Assembly: GCA_036835375.1 (NCBI GenBank)
Contig: DAITMB010000050.1
Span: 1-33,868 of the forward strand
Length of the DNA: 33,868 nt
Direction of reading: 5' to 3'
Origin: JANQTF01 sp036835375
GTDB taxonomy: Bacteria; Bacteroidota; Bacteroidia; J057
In this document: positions 16,284 through 25,288 of the stretch, piece after piece
How the letters are laid out: every line of letters begins with the position of its first letter
How positions within the stretch are numbered: the stretch's first letter is position 1
Notes under the pieces: generated by a model
Databases searched by the model: none
Seen by the model: the letters and a program-made list of their open reading frames with translations, nothing else
Told to the model about the DNA's origin: nothing
Made by a program: the position numbers and the translations under genes

Positions 16284-16690
16284 ATGTCCGATGCCATGAA
16301 GGAATTTTTGGGGAAGATACTTGCGATACCAGCTCCTGACAAACTTATCACAGTCCGTCGCTTCGACGGTGCCGAGGTTTGGTAGATGATACACATTGAG
16401 GTGCTGGGCTACCTCGACGATGAATGTGAGAAGCGCATGTCTCGCTACTTACGCTAGTCATGCTAGTAGCACTCGAATCGCTCATCCTGGCCAAGTCAGA
16501 GGCCGGGATGACCGTTTACAACCTCCATTCGAAACTCTTTGGCGCATTATATGCCCAAATCAACCGTGAATCTGATCTGGAAGTCATCGAACAAGACAAT
16601 CTCCAACTCCTTTTCCCGGCGTTGCTCACAATCTAGGAGCTGCACATCATGGAAATTTTCTCGTACAAAATCTGGCCTTCCTAATAAATC
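16284..16690 (+). pseudogene. Decayed Rpn / PD-(D/E)XK nuclease (transposase-like) gene
   Basis: From ATG 16284 the frame reads FLGKILAIPAPDKLITVRRF then DGAEVW, a TAG at 16383-16385, and continues in the same frame MIHIEVLGYLDDECEKRMSR YLR to a second TAG at 16455-16457. This matches the pattern DKL-x-V-x(5)-G-x-E-x-W-(L)-x-HIEVQGY-x-D-x(3)-RM-x-x-Y of Rpn-family recombination-promoting nucleases (YhgA-like, PD-(D/E)XK fold), with the usual Gln after HIEV replaced by Leu. After that the frame changes: from 16460 a 58-codon frame (MLVALESLILAKSEAGMTVY...) ends in TAG 16634-16636 and can be read through to a second phrase, ELHIMEIFSYKIWPS. Two in-frame stops and a frameshift make the gene inactive. 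Assignment of the first half is by motif memory only; the second half I do not recognise. Confidence 0.55.
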
Positions 16691-17295
16691 TCGCGCAGAA
16701 ACTCAGCCTCAATTCCATGTTCCTGCAGCCATTGCTGAAGCTGTGAAAAATCATCGCACGCCAATGCATAGTCTATGGAACAGGCTTCTGTGTATCGCGC
16801 TGCCACTTGAGTTAGATCATACCCATGGGTCAGTCGGTGAATCTCGGCGGTCTGTTCGTAGCTAAAATCTAATCGAAAAAGGGCCTGACGAACTATAGGC
16901 TGAGTGGGAAGTTGCAAAATGGCATCAGCTGCTGCGGCCTGATACGCATCGATCAAGCCCCTGACACCTAGCTTGATCCCCCCAAAATACCGGACTACCA
17001 CGACCAGCACATCACTTAACTGGGCAGAGCGAATCGCACCTAAAATGGGTGTCCCCGCCGTGTGTGCTGGCTCACCGTCGTCTTGAGTAAAGCTTGTGTC
17101 ACCAGCGGGTCCCAGCCGATAGGCGTAGCAGTGATGTCGGGCATCATGATATTTTTTCTTGATCCCACGCAAGTGCTCCTCCACATTGACAAGCGTTTTT
17201 ACGGGATATGCAAAAGCCAGAAACTTCGAGCCCCGATCGCGGAATTCACCTGTGGCGGATGCCGTGGGTTGATGGAGAAGGTGACTGGAAGACAT
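16681..17295 (-). CDS. yigZ: YigZ/IMPACT (UPF0029) family protein
   Basis: The 204-aa protein has the normal length of the bacterial YigZ family and all conserved blocks: FRDRGSKFLAFAYPV near residue 18, HHCYAYRLG near 54, DDGEPAHTAGTPIL near 72, and VVVRYFGGIKLGVRGLIDAY near 98, followed by the C-terminal ferredoxin-like UPF0029 domain. IMPACT-family proteins are cytoplasmic. The eukaryotic members regulate translation through GCN2, while the bacterial role is not settled. It lies downstream of the S9 peptidase gene with a 56-base gap that contains a T-rich, terminator-like element, so it may be transcribed alone. Nothing is unusual in the sequence. Confidence 0.93.
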   Translation of the reverse strand: MSSSHLLHQPTASATGEFRDRGSKFLAFAYPVKTLVNVEEHLRGIKKKYHDARHHCYAYRLGPAGDTSFTQDDGEPAHTAGTPILGAIRSAQLSDVLVVVVRYFGGIKLGVRGLIDAYQAAAADAILQLPTQPIVRQALFRLDFSYEQTAEIHRLTHGYDLTQVAARYTEACSIDYALACDDFSQLQQWLQEHGIEAEFLREIY

Positions 17296-17314
17296 GGTTT
17301 TCGTAATTCGGATA

Positions 17315-17335
17315 GAAAAAAAATGGCAAAATGCC
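17315..17335 (-). terminator. Weak terminator-like element after the S9 peptidase gene
   Basis: On the minus strand a short stem (GGCA, loop TTT, TGCC) at 17325-17335 is followed directly by ATTTTTTTT. The four-base-pair stem is weak, but the run of eight T residues and its position 17 bases after the peptidase stop codon fit a terminator. Confidence 0.35.
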
Positions 17336-17351
17336 TGCGTATTGACCCATT

Positions 17352-20189
17352 TTATTCCTTCTCCGAGACAGTACCCGATTCAGTCGAAAGCTCATAGCCA
17401 TTCTCTCGCCCCTTGTCCACTGCCTTCACCCCTTCACTCATCCAGCGAGGGGCAGGTGCATCCTTGAGATAATGATCAAAAAACTGGTTCATCCGAATCG
17501 TGAGATCCATTCGATTGGGCCATCGGGTGAGGTTGTGCTCTTCTTCATTGTACACCAGCATCCACACGGGCTTATCGAGTCGTCGGAGCGCCATGAAATA
17601 TTCGATTCCCTGATACCAGGGCACTGCCCCATCGGCGTCGTTGTGCATCATGAGCAGGGGTGTTTGGACTCGATCCGCAAAAAACAATGGTGAGTTCTGG
17701 ATGTAGCGCGTCGGATCCTCCCAGAGCGAGCTGCCGAGCCTGCTTTGGCCATGTTCATACTGCACCATCCGGCTCAGTCCAGTGCTCCAGCGGATCCCTC
17801 CATAGGCCGAAGTCATGTTGCTCACAGGCGCTCCCGCCATCGCACAAGCGTAGAGATTGGTCTGCGTGACAAGATACGCAGTCTGATATCCGCCCCAGCT
17901 CTGGCCTTGGAGAGCCATGCGAGTGGAGTCGATCCAAGCATGTTGCCGCATCATTGCCCGGGTGCCCGACACAATGCAGTTGTAGGCATCAGGCCCGGGC
18001 TGGCCCGTGGTGTACACAATGTTGGGCATAAAGACGGCGTAGCCCTGACTGACATAGTACGAGGGGTAAATGATAGAGCGACTGGGCATTGGGAGCGAAT
18101 ACAAATTCTTCCGGTCGGAGACCAATTCGTAGAAATAAACCAACAGCGGCACTTTTTCGTCGGCTGAAATATCATCAGGCCGGTACAACAATCCCTCCAG
18201 CACTTGGCCGTTATCTGCAATCCAATTCACCAATTCGACCTTGCCCCACGCATACGATTCTTGCTCTGGGTGAGCCATCGAAAGTTGGACAGGCTGCTTA
18301 AAATCGCCCTCACTGGTCCAGAGATCCGGATATTCATCATAGCGTTCTTTTCGCCAAATCATTCGGTCTCCCTGCTTTGCTTGCGTGAGTCCGCTAAAGT
18401 GATGGTCGGCGACCATCAGCTCGGTGGGTTGGTTGCGCTTCGAGATGGTAGCGAAATAGTAGCCCTCCGCCTTGGAGGCTTCATGAAAGCCACTCATGAG
18501 GACGGTATCCGGCACAAAAAATTGATCTTCTCGCAAGGTCTGAATTCGGAGGCGCACCCGCTGCTTTCGTCCCCAGCCTCGGGTGAGATCTTGAGGTTTT
18601 TCTGTGCCATCCAGTCTCACCTTCCACAGGTCATATCGATCGTAGAGCAGCACTTCTTGTTCTCCGGGAAGAAGCCCTGCCAAGCCATAGGCTCCTGGCT
18701 GCGAAGGCGTGTCATGATCTTCATCATAAAAATTCACCGGAAGAGCTCCTGTCAGATTCGCCACCTTGCCCGAAGGAATGTGAAGGCTCATCCAAGCGCG
18801 GAGATCCCCATTCCAAGTAATGAGAAACTCTCCCTGAGGTGTAAGGGTAGGCCGAAATGCAACGCCACGAAAAAGCAATTCCCGCACTCCGGTGGCGAGA
18901 TGGACGCGATAGAGGTCGTTTTTCGAAGGAGATTCCCAAGACTTTTCCCGGTCATATGCCCGGCTATCTGTCCCCAGCGCATATGGCCCATCGCGGTCGG
19001 TGAGCAAATGGATCTCGGTCATGTCCTGATCTGCAAGCTGCACCATGCGCGCCTCTTTCCAAGACCACACAGCGAGGTAATTGCGATGGATTTCGTTGTC
19101 GAGGTTGCGAAGTTGCTCGGGTTGAACGACGCGGTCTTGCCAGGACCAGACATCAAGACTGGCTTTTTCCTCCTTCAAGAGGGTATCCTTGGGGAGGGGC
19201 TTGGGAAGGGGAGCTGTGCCGAAGAAGAGCCTTTCGCCCGAGTGAGAAAAGGACAAAGTTCCCTTCCCGCTCGGTCCCCAATCAGCCGGCATGGCAGCAG
19301 TTGCTGTATCGACGAGCTGGCGGGCTTGCGCTTCTTCGAATTGGTAGCCGTATAGTCCATACATCTTCACTTCTCCCGTGTCCTTGGTGGCGAGAAAAGC
19401 CAGCCGGGTGCCACTTCGGTCAAAAGCCAACGAGCTTACCGATCCGAGTCCCTCATAGATCACACGCAACTGCCGCCGCATGGGCTCAAATATCCGAACC
19501 TCCACGGAGTCCACGCTGTCTCCCCGCGCGACGATCATAGCAATCAGTTTTCCTGAATCTGCCACTGCGTAGGACGTCACACGCGCCACCCGAAGAGATT
19601 CACCGGTGAGGGGCGCTAGCAGCACAAGGCTTGTCTCCTCGGGAGCTTTGGTTTTTTTCTTGGGGGAAACCTTCTGTGTCGAGTCGGCGAGGGTAGAATC
19701 CTTGGGGGCTGAAAGCGGCTTTTCTTCCTCATATGCCATCCAGGCGCCTGCTTTGGGAGCTACAGCAAATGATTTGACACGCGGAATTTTTTGAAGAGAC
19801 TGCTGAGCAAACAGCCAGATGCCTAGACTATCCTTCGGCTGGTCGTCGGGCTTGACTTTTCGAAGTTTGGCCTGACGGGTGCTATCAAAGTGAGGGAGAA
19901 TGGTAAAAACCAGGAACGCATTGTCTGCTGAAAACTGGGCTGATTTGGCGCGCTCGAATCGATGGCGTTCTCCGCCCGGAAGGCGCTGAAGGAGCGTGGC
20001 TCCATCTCCGTATTGTTGAGGATTTTCTTCCCAGGCAGCCCATGCGCCATCTGATGAGAGTTGGGGTGATTGGACCAAAGTCCAAGGGGCAAAGTCCGCG
20101 GGTGTAAGCGCTTTTTTGGTACTGTCCTGAGCGCTGAGCCAACTGGGCAAGCAGAAGATGAGCCAAAGGAATCCAATGCGAAAGTTCAT
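17352..20189 (-). CDS. S9 family (prolyl oligopeptidase-type) serine peptidase, exported
   Basis: A 945-aa protein from ATG 20189, chosen because it gives a clean signal peptide (MNFRIGFLWLIFCLPSWLSAQ); the frame is open for another 27 codons upstream but without a signal. The first two thirds resemble a WD40/beta-propeller lid (for example LVQSPQLSSDGAWAAWEENP and LSFSHSGERLFFG). The C-terminal alpha/beta-hydrolase domain carries the catalytic triad: Ser764 in GQSWGGYQ, Asp853 in HNDADGAVPW and His885 in EEEHNL. Such enzymes cleave peptides in the periplasm or at the surface, often after proline or small residues. Lys-rich insert STQKVSPKKKTK in the propeller is a low-complexity loop. Upstream is a 147-base gap to the next gene, so it is probably its own transcription unit. 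Confidence 0.93.
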   Translation of the reverse strand: MNFRIGFLWLIFCLPSWLSAQDSTKKALTPADFAPWTLVQSPQLSSDGAWAAWEENPQQYGDGATLLQRLPGGERHRFERAKSAQFSADNAFLVFTILPHFDSTRQAKLRKVKPDDQPKDSLGIWLFAQQSLQKIPRVKSFAVAPKAGAWMAYEEEKPLSAPKDSTLADSTQKVSPKKKTKAPEETSLVLLAPLTGESLRVARVTSYAVADSGKLIAMIVARGDSVDSVEVRIFEPMRRQLRVIYEGLGSVSSLAFDRSGTRLAFLATKDTGEVKMYGLYGYQFEEAQARQLVDTATAAMPADWGPSGKGTLSFSHSGERLFFGTAPLPKPLPKDTLLKEEKASLDVWSWQDRVVQPEQLRNLDNEIHRNYLAVWSWKEARMVQLADQDMTEIHLLTDRDGPYALGTDSRAYDREKSWESPSKNDLYRVHLATGVRELLFRGVAFRPTLTPQGEFLITWNGDLRAWMSLHIPSGKVANLTGALPVNFYDEDHDTPSQPGAYGLAGLLPGEQEVLLYDRYDLWKVRLDGTEKPQDLTRGWGRKQRVRLRIQTLREDQFFVPDTVLMSGFHEASKAEGYYFATISKRNQPTELMVADHHFSGLTQAKQGDRMIWRKERYDEYPDLWTSEGDFKQPVQLSMAHPEQESYAWGKVELVNWIADNGQVLEGLLYRPDDISADEKVPLLVYFYELVSDRKNLYSLPMPSRSIIYPSYYVSQGYAVFMPNIVYTTGQPGPDAYNCIVSGTRAMMRQHAWIDSTRMALQGQSWGGYQTAYLVTQTNLYACAMAGAPVSNMTSAYGGIRWSTGLSRMVQYEHGQSRLGSSLWEDPTRYIQNSPLFFADRVQTPLLMMHNDADGAVPWYQGIEYFMALRRLDKPVWMLVYNEEEHNLTRWPNRMDLTIRMNQFFDHYLKDAPAPRWMSEGVKAVDKGRENGYELSTESGTVSEKE

Positions 20190-20336
20190 GTGTGAGGCCA
20201 GATATTGAAGGGAAAAATGTTCAGTGCGAATGATGAATTGAAAGCCAGAAGATTTCTGTCGATGCCACACAGTCCTTATTATTTTGTAGCAAGAGAATTG
20301 ACGGACGCGAAAAATGCCTCGCGGGCTGTCTCAGTG

Positions 20337-20591
20337 TCACAGAATAATATTCATGAGCACGCCAGTCACGACCAGCAGTGCTGCGATGAGGTATCGCATT
20401 CTATCGGACTGATTGCGAAGGAGATAGCCGAGCACAACCCCCACCACGAGGGCAATCCCTCCTGCATAGGCATTTCGCCAGATCTCATCCCCCAAGGGAT
20501 AATTCCGTGATTCGAAGAGAAACCTGAACGAAAAAAAGACGATGGCCATGACGACACCTGACCAAACAGTGGAGGAGTTGCTTCGATACAT
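20337..20591 (-). CDS. Small membrane protein of unknown function
   Basis: The protein is 84 residues from ATG 20591 (92 from an ATG at 20615). It contains an N-terminal hydrophobic segment (TVWSGVVMAIVFFSFRFLF) and a pair of hydrophobic segments near the end (AYAGGIALVVGVVLGYLL and MRYLIAALLVVTGVLMNIIL), with a charged RNQSDR turn between the last two. That gives three membrane spans. I do not recognise a family. It is flanked by the histidine kinase downstream stop side (about 120 bases) and the peptidase start (147 bases), and no partner is evident. The regular hydrophobic pattern and the charge distribution make a real gene more likely than chance. Confidence 0.65.
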   Translation of the reverse strand: MYRSNSSTVWSGVVMAIVFFSFRFLFESRNYPLGDEIWRNAYAGGIALVVGVVLGYLLRNQSDRMRYLIAALLVVTGVLMNIIL

Positions 20592-20735
20592 CGGGGCAGA
20601 TTTTAAAAAAGGCAATTGACTACAATATAGGGATTACTTCGAATAGCTTAACAGATCAGCAAACAGGATTTTCATGCTGGATTCTTCCAGGTGACGAAGT
20701 CCTTGACAAATATTACACGTGAGGGAGAAAAGCAA

Positions 20736-23700
20736 TCAGGATCTCGGCAAAGAAAAGTAGAAAGAAGAACCTTTTCCCAGCTCTGACTCTACCCAAATCG
20801 TGCCTCCGTGGCGCTCTACCACGCGCTTGCACAGCGCCAATCCGATGCCCGTGCCCGGAAATTCCGGGTTGAGCCGGGCGTATAATTCAAAAGCCTTTTG
20901 GACGAATTGCTGATCAATCCCGATGCCATTATCTGAAACAACGAAGACCCAAAAGCCCTCCGTGGGTCGAAAATCGATTTTCACCGTCGGCTCTGCTGAA
21001 TCATTGAACTTCAGTCCATTTTCTATCAGATTTCGAAATAACGCCTCATACTGGCTCGGGACAACCTCCACCGCCGGCAGGTCGCCATAAATGATCTTGG
21101 CATTTCCTTCGCGCAATTGCAACATCATTCCCTGCTCAATGGTGCCGACAAGGTGGCGGAGATATACCTGCTTTTTTTCCAGCTTCTCGCTCCCCACACT
21201 GGCATAATCGAGCAAATCTGCCACCATATCGTAGAGGCGTTTTGCCTCGTTGACGGCATATAGAATGGACTCCGTTCCTTGCGTCCCGATCGTCTTTCCA
21301 TACCTTCGCTGGACGAGCTGCAAGTGTCCGATCATGCCGCGAAGCGGAGACTTGAGGTCGTGGGAGGCGATGTAGGCAAATTGTTCCAGGTCTTCATTGC
21401 TGCGGCGAAGCTCCATGATGGTCTCATCCAATGCCCGGGTTCGCTCAAGCACGAGCTTTTCGAGCGTGCGGCGTTCGTAGCCTCCGTAGTAAATGCTCAT
21501 GGCTCCCCAAATCAGCGCTACTAAGGCCAGAGAAGCAAAAAAAACAAACCACCAAGACTGGTAAAAGGGTGGCCTGATATACCAAGAGATCACGTTTCGC
21601 GACTCTGCTAAGATCCACTCCCCTACTACAACGCGCGCATCCAGAATGTAGCTGCCCGGAGGAAGTGCAAACGTAGAGACCTTGCCACCTACGGCGATCA
21701 TCCATGGATCTTCATTGAATCGATACTCGATCACTTGATCGCTCAGGTAACGGTAGGAATTGGATGCCAGAAAAAATTCCATGCTAGCAGAATCTTTGGA
21801 AATCCAGCGGGTGCTAGTCCAAGGGAGTTGACAAACGCCCCCTGGCCACCTCACGCAGCGAAGCGAGAGGCGTCCCACGTGCCCTGCGACTGTTTCTGCT
21901 TGAAACTGGTCACGCATCAGAAATAATTTCTGATCGATCAAGGACGCGATGTAGTGCGTATTTTCGCTAAAGACAACAGCCTCAATATTGCCAGCCGGAA
22001 GGCCATGAGGGCCGCTATAAACTGTTCCGAGATAGGGAGTTCCCGGCTGTGGCAAATTCCTAAACTTCACCAGCCCTTGGTTGGTGACAGCCACGAGGAG
22101 TTGCCGTGCAGAATCGGCCAGTACTTTTTCCACGGGACCATAGGTCCATCTATCCGCGGGGCTGGCAGGCCACACCTTGGTAGTGCCCTGAAACACTTCG
22201 ATGCCATTTGCCCCCGCCCCCGCCACGACCCACTCTTTGCCCCAAAGTGCGAGATCAGTGTACTCCCCTGAGAAGGAAATTTTTTCTACTGAAAGACTTT
22301 TGTTTCGGAGATTTTCAGTGACCATCAGCCCATCTTCGACCCTCACCCAAAACGTATTGGAGGGGGTCACGACGGCTTCGCTGGAAAACCCTACCTGAAC
22401 CCAGCTCGCCTTATTTTCCAGATTGGTCGCGAACTTTTCTGCCCGGAGCAAGCTCTCCTCGATCATCGCCCAATCGATTTTGTAATGAAACCGATCGCGC
22501 ACGCTGAGCACCCACTCTCCCCTCCCCAGCGAATGAAGGCTCTTCGTTCCACGAAGTGGTAAAAGTTGAACTTCCGGCAGATCCCAACTCCCGACCAGTA
22601 GGCCTTCTGCGATCACCCCGATCCACCCATCCTCCGCAGCCTCGAGCTGTAAAATGGCGCCTCCTGCCGGATAGCTCCAGGAGCGAAACTGGTCTGGATG
22701 AAAAATCTCCGGGCCTGTGAGAAAAATTTCGCCTGCTTGGGTACCCAGCAAAAAACCATGAGGGCTGGTGGTAAGTGCGGTGGTAGAGCCATTTGATCGG
22801 GGACCATACAGGGCGGCAGCGCACTGGGAAAGGTGGTGGTTTTCTAAGGCAATGCCTGAGACGTACAGGACGCCGCGATTGGCAGTGCTCACCCAAATAT
22901 TTGATTCCTGATCTACAAAAAGACTTTGCAAATCATACTGCTCCAGAACCGAGCCCCGAAGGAGAACTTCCGCCTTTACATGTTCCTCCGCCAGCGAATC
23001 CATCCAGTGAATGTCCAGCAGTTGGTTCTTTGCGAGCAAGAGCAGGCCATATGTGACACAGACATCCCCACCCAGGACTTCGCTTGGGGAAGGAAGGTCC
23101 ATGGATGAAGGTGCTAAGGTGGTGGTCAAATCCTCGGTCAGCCTGAACCAGCGATCATGGCCAGCGATCAAATAGCTTTCCCCATCTGTCCGTATGAGGC
23201 GCTGCTTATTGCTCTCCGGCACTTCTTCAGCAAGACGGAAATTGACGCGATTCATTTCCCTTCCTTCCCCGAGGATCACCAATCCATTTTGCCCACTCAC
23301 CATCACTCCCTCGCCTTTCCAGTCGGACTCCAGCCTCATGATGCCTTGAAGCCCCAGATCCTCTCGGTTCCAGGTATCTACTTTTTCATTGGGGGAGTAG
23401 CAAAATAGCTGGTTGCTGCCCAAAAACCATTGATTGCCCAGCCTGTCTGCCAGGGTGGCATAGATGCGCTGCTGCTGGATTCCAGGAAGCTCCACCACCT
23501 CAAAGCTATGATCGGAATTCATACGGGTCAAAGCACCACTGCTGAGAATCCATGCGCCGCCATCAGGAAGGTGATACATCGCCCGAATATCATTTCGCGG
23601 CAATCCGTCAGTTGTGGTGTAGATGCGATGATCTGTGTCTGTCCATGACACCAGACCTTCGGAAGTAGCCATCCAAATCCATCCTTCTTGGTCTTGGGAC

Positions 23701-23834
23701 ACCTCATAGACTGTGTGGCCTGGAAGTCCCTGAGCCATCCCAATTGGGACCAGGGCCTCACTTGGTAGCTGGGCGTGGACTCCGGCGAGGATCATCCCCA
23801 AGGCCAGGAAGAGATATGTTCGCAGCGCTACCAT
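20736..23834 (-). CDS. Two-component sensor histidine kinase with N-terminal propeller (Reg_prop, Y_Y_Y)
   Basis: A 1032-aa membrane sensor. The signal peptide MVALRTYLFLALGMILAGVHAQ leads into a two-component-propeller domain, beginning GLPGHTVYEVSQDQEGWIWM and followed by further blades (DGLPRNDIRAMYHLPDGGAW; QSLFVDQESNIWVSTANRGV). Before the single transmembrane segment (about residues 753-780, WWFVFFASLALVALIWGAM) lies a Y_Y_Y-like beta domain (YRFNEDPWMIAVGG). A coiled coil (TLEKLVLERTRALDETIMEL) links to the HisKA domain with His825 in SHDLKSPLRG. The ATPase domain has NLIENGLKFND (N box, about 935), DNGIGID (about 967) and GTGIGLAL (about 995). Unlike the common Bacteroidota hybrid sensors it has no receiver or AraC-type output domain, so a separate response regulator is needed, and none is in the window. 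Its start overlaps the helicase gene by 7 bases. Confidence 0.93.
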   Translation of the reverse strand: MVALRTYLFLALGMILAGVHAQLPSEALVPIGMAQGLPGHTVYEVSQDQEGWIWMATSEGLVSWTDTDHRIYTTTDGLPRNDIRAMYHLPDGGAWILSSGALTRMNSDHSFEVVELPGIQQQRIYATLADRLGNQWFLGSNQLFCYSPNEKVDTWNREDLGLQGIMRLESDWKGEGVMVSGQNGLVILGEGREMNRVNFRLAEEVPESNKQRLIRTDGESYLIAGHDRWFRLTEDLTTTLAPSSMDLPSPSEVLGGDVCVTYGLLLLAKNQLLDIHWMDSLAEEHVKAEVLLRGSVLEQYDLQSLFVDQESNIWVSTANRGVLYVSGIALENHHLSQCAAALYGPRSNGSTTALTTSPHGFLLGTQAGEIFLTGPEIFHPDQFRSWSYPAGGAILQLEAAEDGWIGVIAEGLLVGSWDLPEVQLLPLRGTKSLHSLGRGEWVLSVRDRFHYKIDWAMIEESLLRAEKFATNLENKASWVQVGFSSEAVVTPSNTFWVRVEDGLMVTENLRNKSLSVEKISFSGEYTDLALWGKEWVVAGAGANGIEVFQGTTKVWPASPADRWTYGPVEKVLADSARQLLVAVTNQGLVKFRNLPQPGTPYLGTVYSGPHGLPAGNIEAVVFSENTHYIASLIDQKLFLMRDQFQAETVAGHVGRLSLRCVRWPGGVCQLPWTSTRWISKDSASMEFFLASNSYRYLSDQVIEYRFNEDPWMIAVGGKVSTFALPPGSYILDARVVVGEWILAESRNVISWYIRPPFYQSWWFVFFASLALVALIWGAMSIYYGGYERRTLEKLVLERTRALDETIMELRRSNEDLEQFAYIASHDLKSPLRGMIGHLQLVQRRYGKTIGTQGTESILYAVNEAKRLYDMVADLLDYASVGSEKLEKKQVYLRHLVGTIEQGMMLQLREGNAKIIYGDLPAVEVVPSQYEALFRNLIENGLKFNDSAEPTVKIDFRPTEGFWVFVVSDNGIGIDQQFVQKAFELYARLNPEFPGTGIGLALCKRVVERHGGTIWVESELGKGSSFYFSLPRS

Positions 23835-25222
23835 GATTGGGCTCCTTCAAATGGGCAACTGAGGAGAAAAACGCGGGACTCCGCACGGGTAAACACCGTG
23901 TAGGTCCATCGCAAATAAGCCAGCGGATCCTGACCATAATCCGGTTCAAATCCGATCAGAACGTTGTCCCATTGCCCTCCCTGGCTCTTGTGGCCCGTGA
24001 TTGCGTAGCCATATTTGACTTGGAGGGCATGAATATAGGGATCTTGCGCGAGCATCTCTTGGGCTTCCTTGTAGGAAAGGCCTTGATACTCATCGATACG
24101 GTGTCGCGTCACTGCGCGCATGGTTGCCGGATCTACTTGCGCATCCTTGGTATCGAGCAAGCTGAGGATGAGCTTGCAGGGTACCTGGAAAGGATCCCCT
24201 CGGCTATCGCGAAATTCGACCTCCGCATCTATCCACTTCAAGCCATATTGTTCTTCATAACTTTCCTGAAACACCGCCCGGACGATTCCCATCTCGCCAT
24301 TGGCAAGAAAGGGTAGTCGCTTCTGGTCTCCCCAGTGGTAGTTGTTTCTCACGACCATGACTTGGTCTGAGGGAACGAGGAGCTCTTGGGTCTCGTGAAG
24401 CTGCTGCCGAATGGCTTGGTTGACCTTGGTGGCTTGCCCGTTTGAATAAGTGATAAAAACGACCCGATCGGGGTCACCATCGCGATAGTATCCCAGGAAT
24501 ATTTCGATGCCTTCATGGCCATTTTCCAATACTTGCACTTCTCTGCCAGGCTCCAGGACAAGCGACGCTGGTGATTGAGTGAGAAAAGCATCGCGGATCT
24601 TCACCGCATTGTCCAGCACTTCCGAATCGTGGAGCTGGCGTTTCACTTCGGAAAGGTGGGCGTGCCACACAACGGCTCCGGTCTGTCGAGCAAGGATTTG
24701 TGGGTCCAGTGCTGGACTTTCCTGATGACCCACGGGCGGGAGCTGCACAGGATCTCCCACAAGAATAAGCTTGCGGCCCTCTTCGGGATTGAATACAAAG
24801 TATGAAAGGTCCTGCAACAACCCTACTCCCCCATCGTCGCCGATCATTGAGGCCTCATCCACGATATAGACGACCTCTGCTGGGGCCTTATTTACTTTGA
24901 GCTCAAAGTGAATCTCTCCTGCGTTGCCTTCCTTGGGGCTGTAGATGTGATGGTGAATGGTGTAGGCCAAGCGCTTCGTGCGGTGAGTGATGACCTTGGC
25001 TGCGCGGCCTGTGGGAGCCAATAAGATGACTTTGAACCCCTTTTCCCTGAGAATTCGCGAGATGATGTTGATCAAAAATGTCTTTCCCGTACCAGCAGAT
25101 CCTGTCAGTAAAAAAGCTGAACGCGGCACCCCTCCCTGAAGGAACCGATCAAATACCTTAAGTGCATCAAGCTGATCTTCTGTGAGTTGGATAGGACTGG
25201 AGGTGGTGCGGTCGGAAGGCAT
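23828..25222 (-). CDS. RecD-like superfamily 1 DNA helicase / AAA ATPase
   Basis: The protein is 464 residues from ATG 25222; an upstream frame extension to 25258 adds only a short hydrophobic stretch and is rejected. Walker A is GSAGTGKT at 41-48, motif Ia is LAPTGRAAKVI at 68-78, Walker B is VDEASMIGDD at 121-130, motif III is LVGDPVQLPPVG, and the C-terminal motifs are YAITGHKSQGGQWDNV and YTVFTRAESRVFLL. This is the helicase core of the RecD/TraA group of superfamily 1, which unwinds DNA 5' to 3' using ATP. It lacks the extra N-terminal domain of true RecD, and there is no recB or recC nearby, so it is a stand-alone RecD-like helicase, probably in DNA repair. The next gene (histidine kinase) overlaps its stop; the ChaN-like gene lies 66 bases upstream. 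Confidence 0.93.
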   Translation of the reverse strand: MPSDRTTSSPIQLTEDQLDALKVFDRFLQGGVPRSAFLLTGSAGTGKTFLINIISRILREKGFKVILLAPTGRAAKVITHRTKRLAYTIHHHIYSPKEGNAGEIHFELKVNKAPAEVVYIVDEASMIGDDGGVGLLQDLSYFVFNPEEGRKLILVGDPVQLPPVGHQESPALDPQILARQTGAVVWHAHLSEVKRQLHDSEVLDNAVKIRDAFLTQSPASLVLEPGREVQVLENGHEGIEIFLGYYRDGDPDRVVFITYSNGQATKVNQAIRQQLHETQELLVPSDQVMVVRNNYHWGDQKRLPFLANGEMGIVRAVFQESYEEQYGLKWIDAEVEFRDSRGDPFQVPCKLILSLLDTKDAQVDPATMRAVTRHRIDEYQGLSYKEAQEMLAQDPYIHALQVKYGYAITGHKSQGGQWDNVLIGFEPDYGQDPLAYLRWTYTVFTRAESRVFLLSCPFEGAQSW

Positions 25223-25288
25223 AAGGCATAGCAAAAGGGAAGAGAAGCAAAGAATCAATCGTTTGAAGCAAAGCGTACAGGACTCAAG

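Noticed and set aside
16284..16690. Amber (TAG) codons read as an amino acid
   Set aside because: All stops seen in this remnant are TAG, but a frame change is also needed, and intact neighbours such as the helicase end in TAG, so gene decay is the simpler reading.
18204..19355. Long plus-strand open frame opposite the S9 peptidase (383 codons)
   Set aside because: The opposite strand has a complete peptidase with its catalytic triad; this frame has no recognisable domain.
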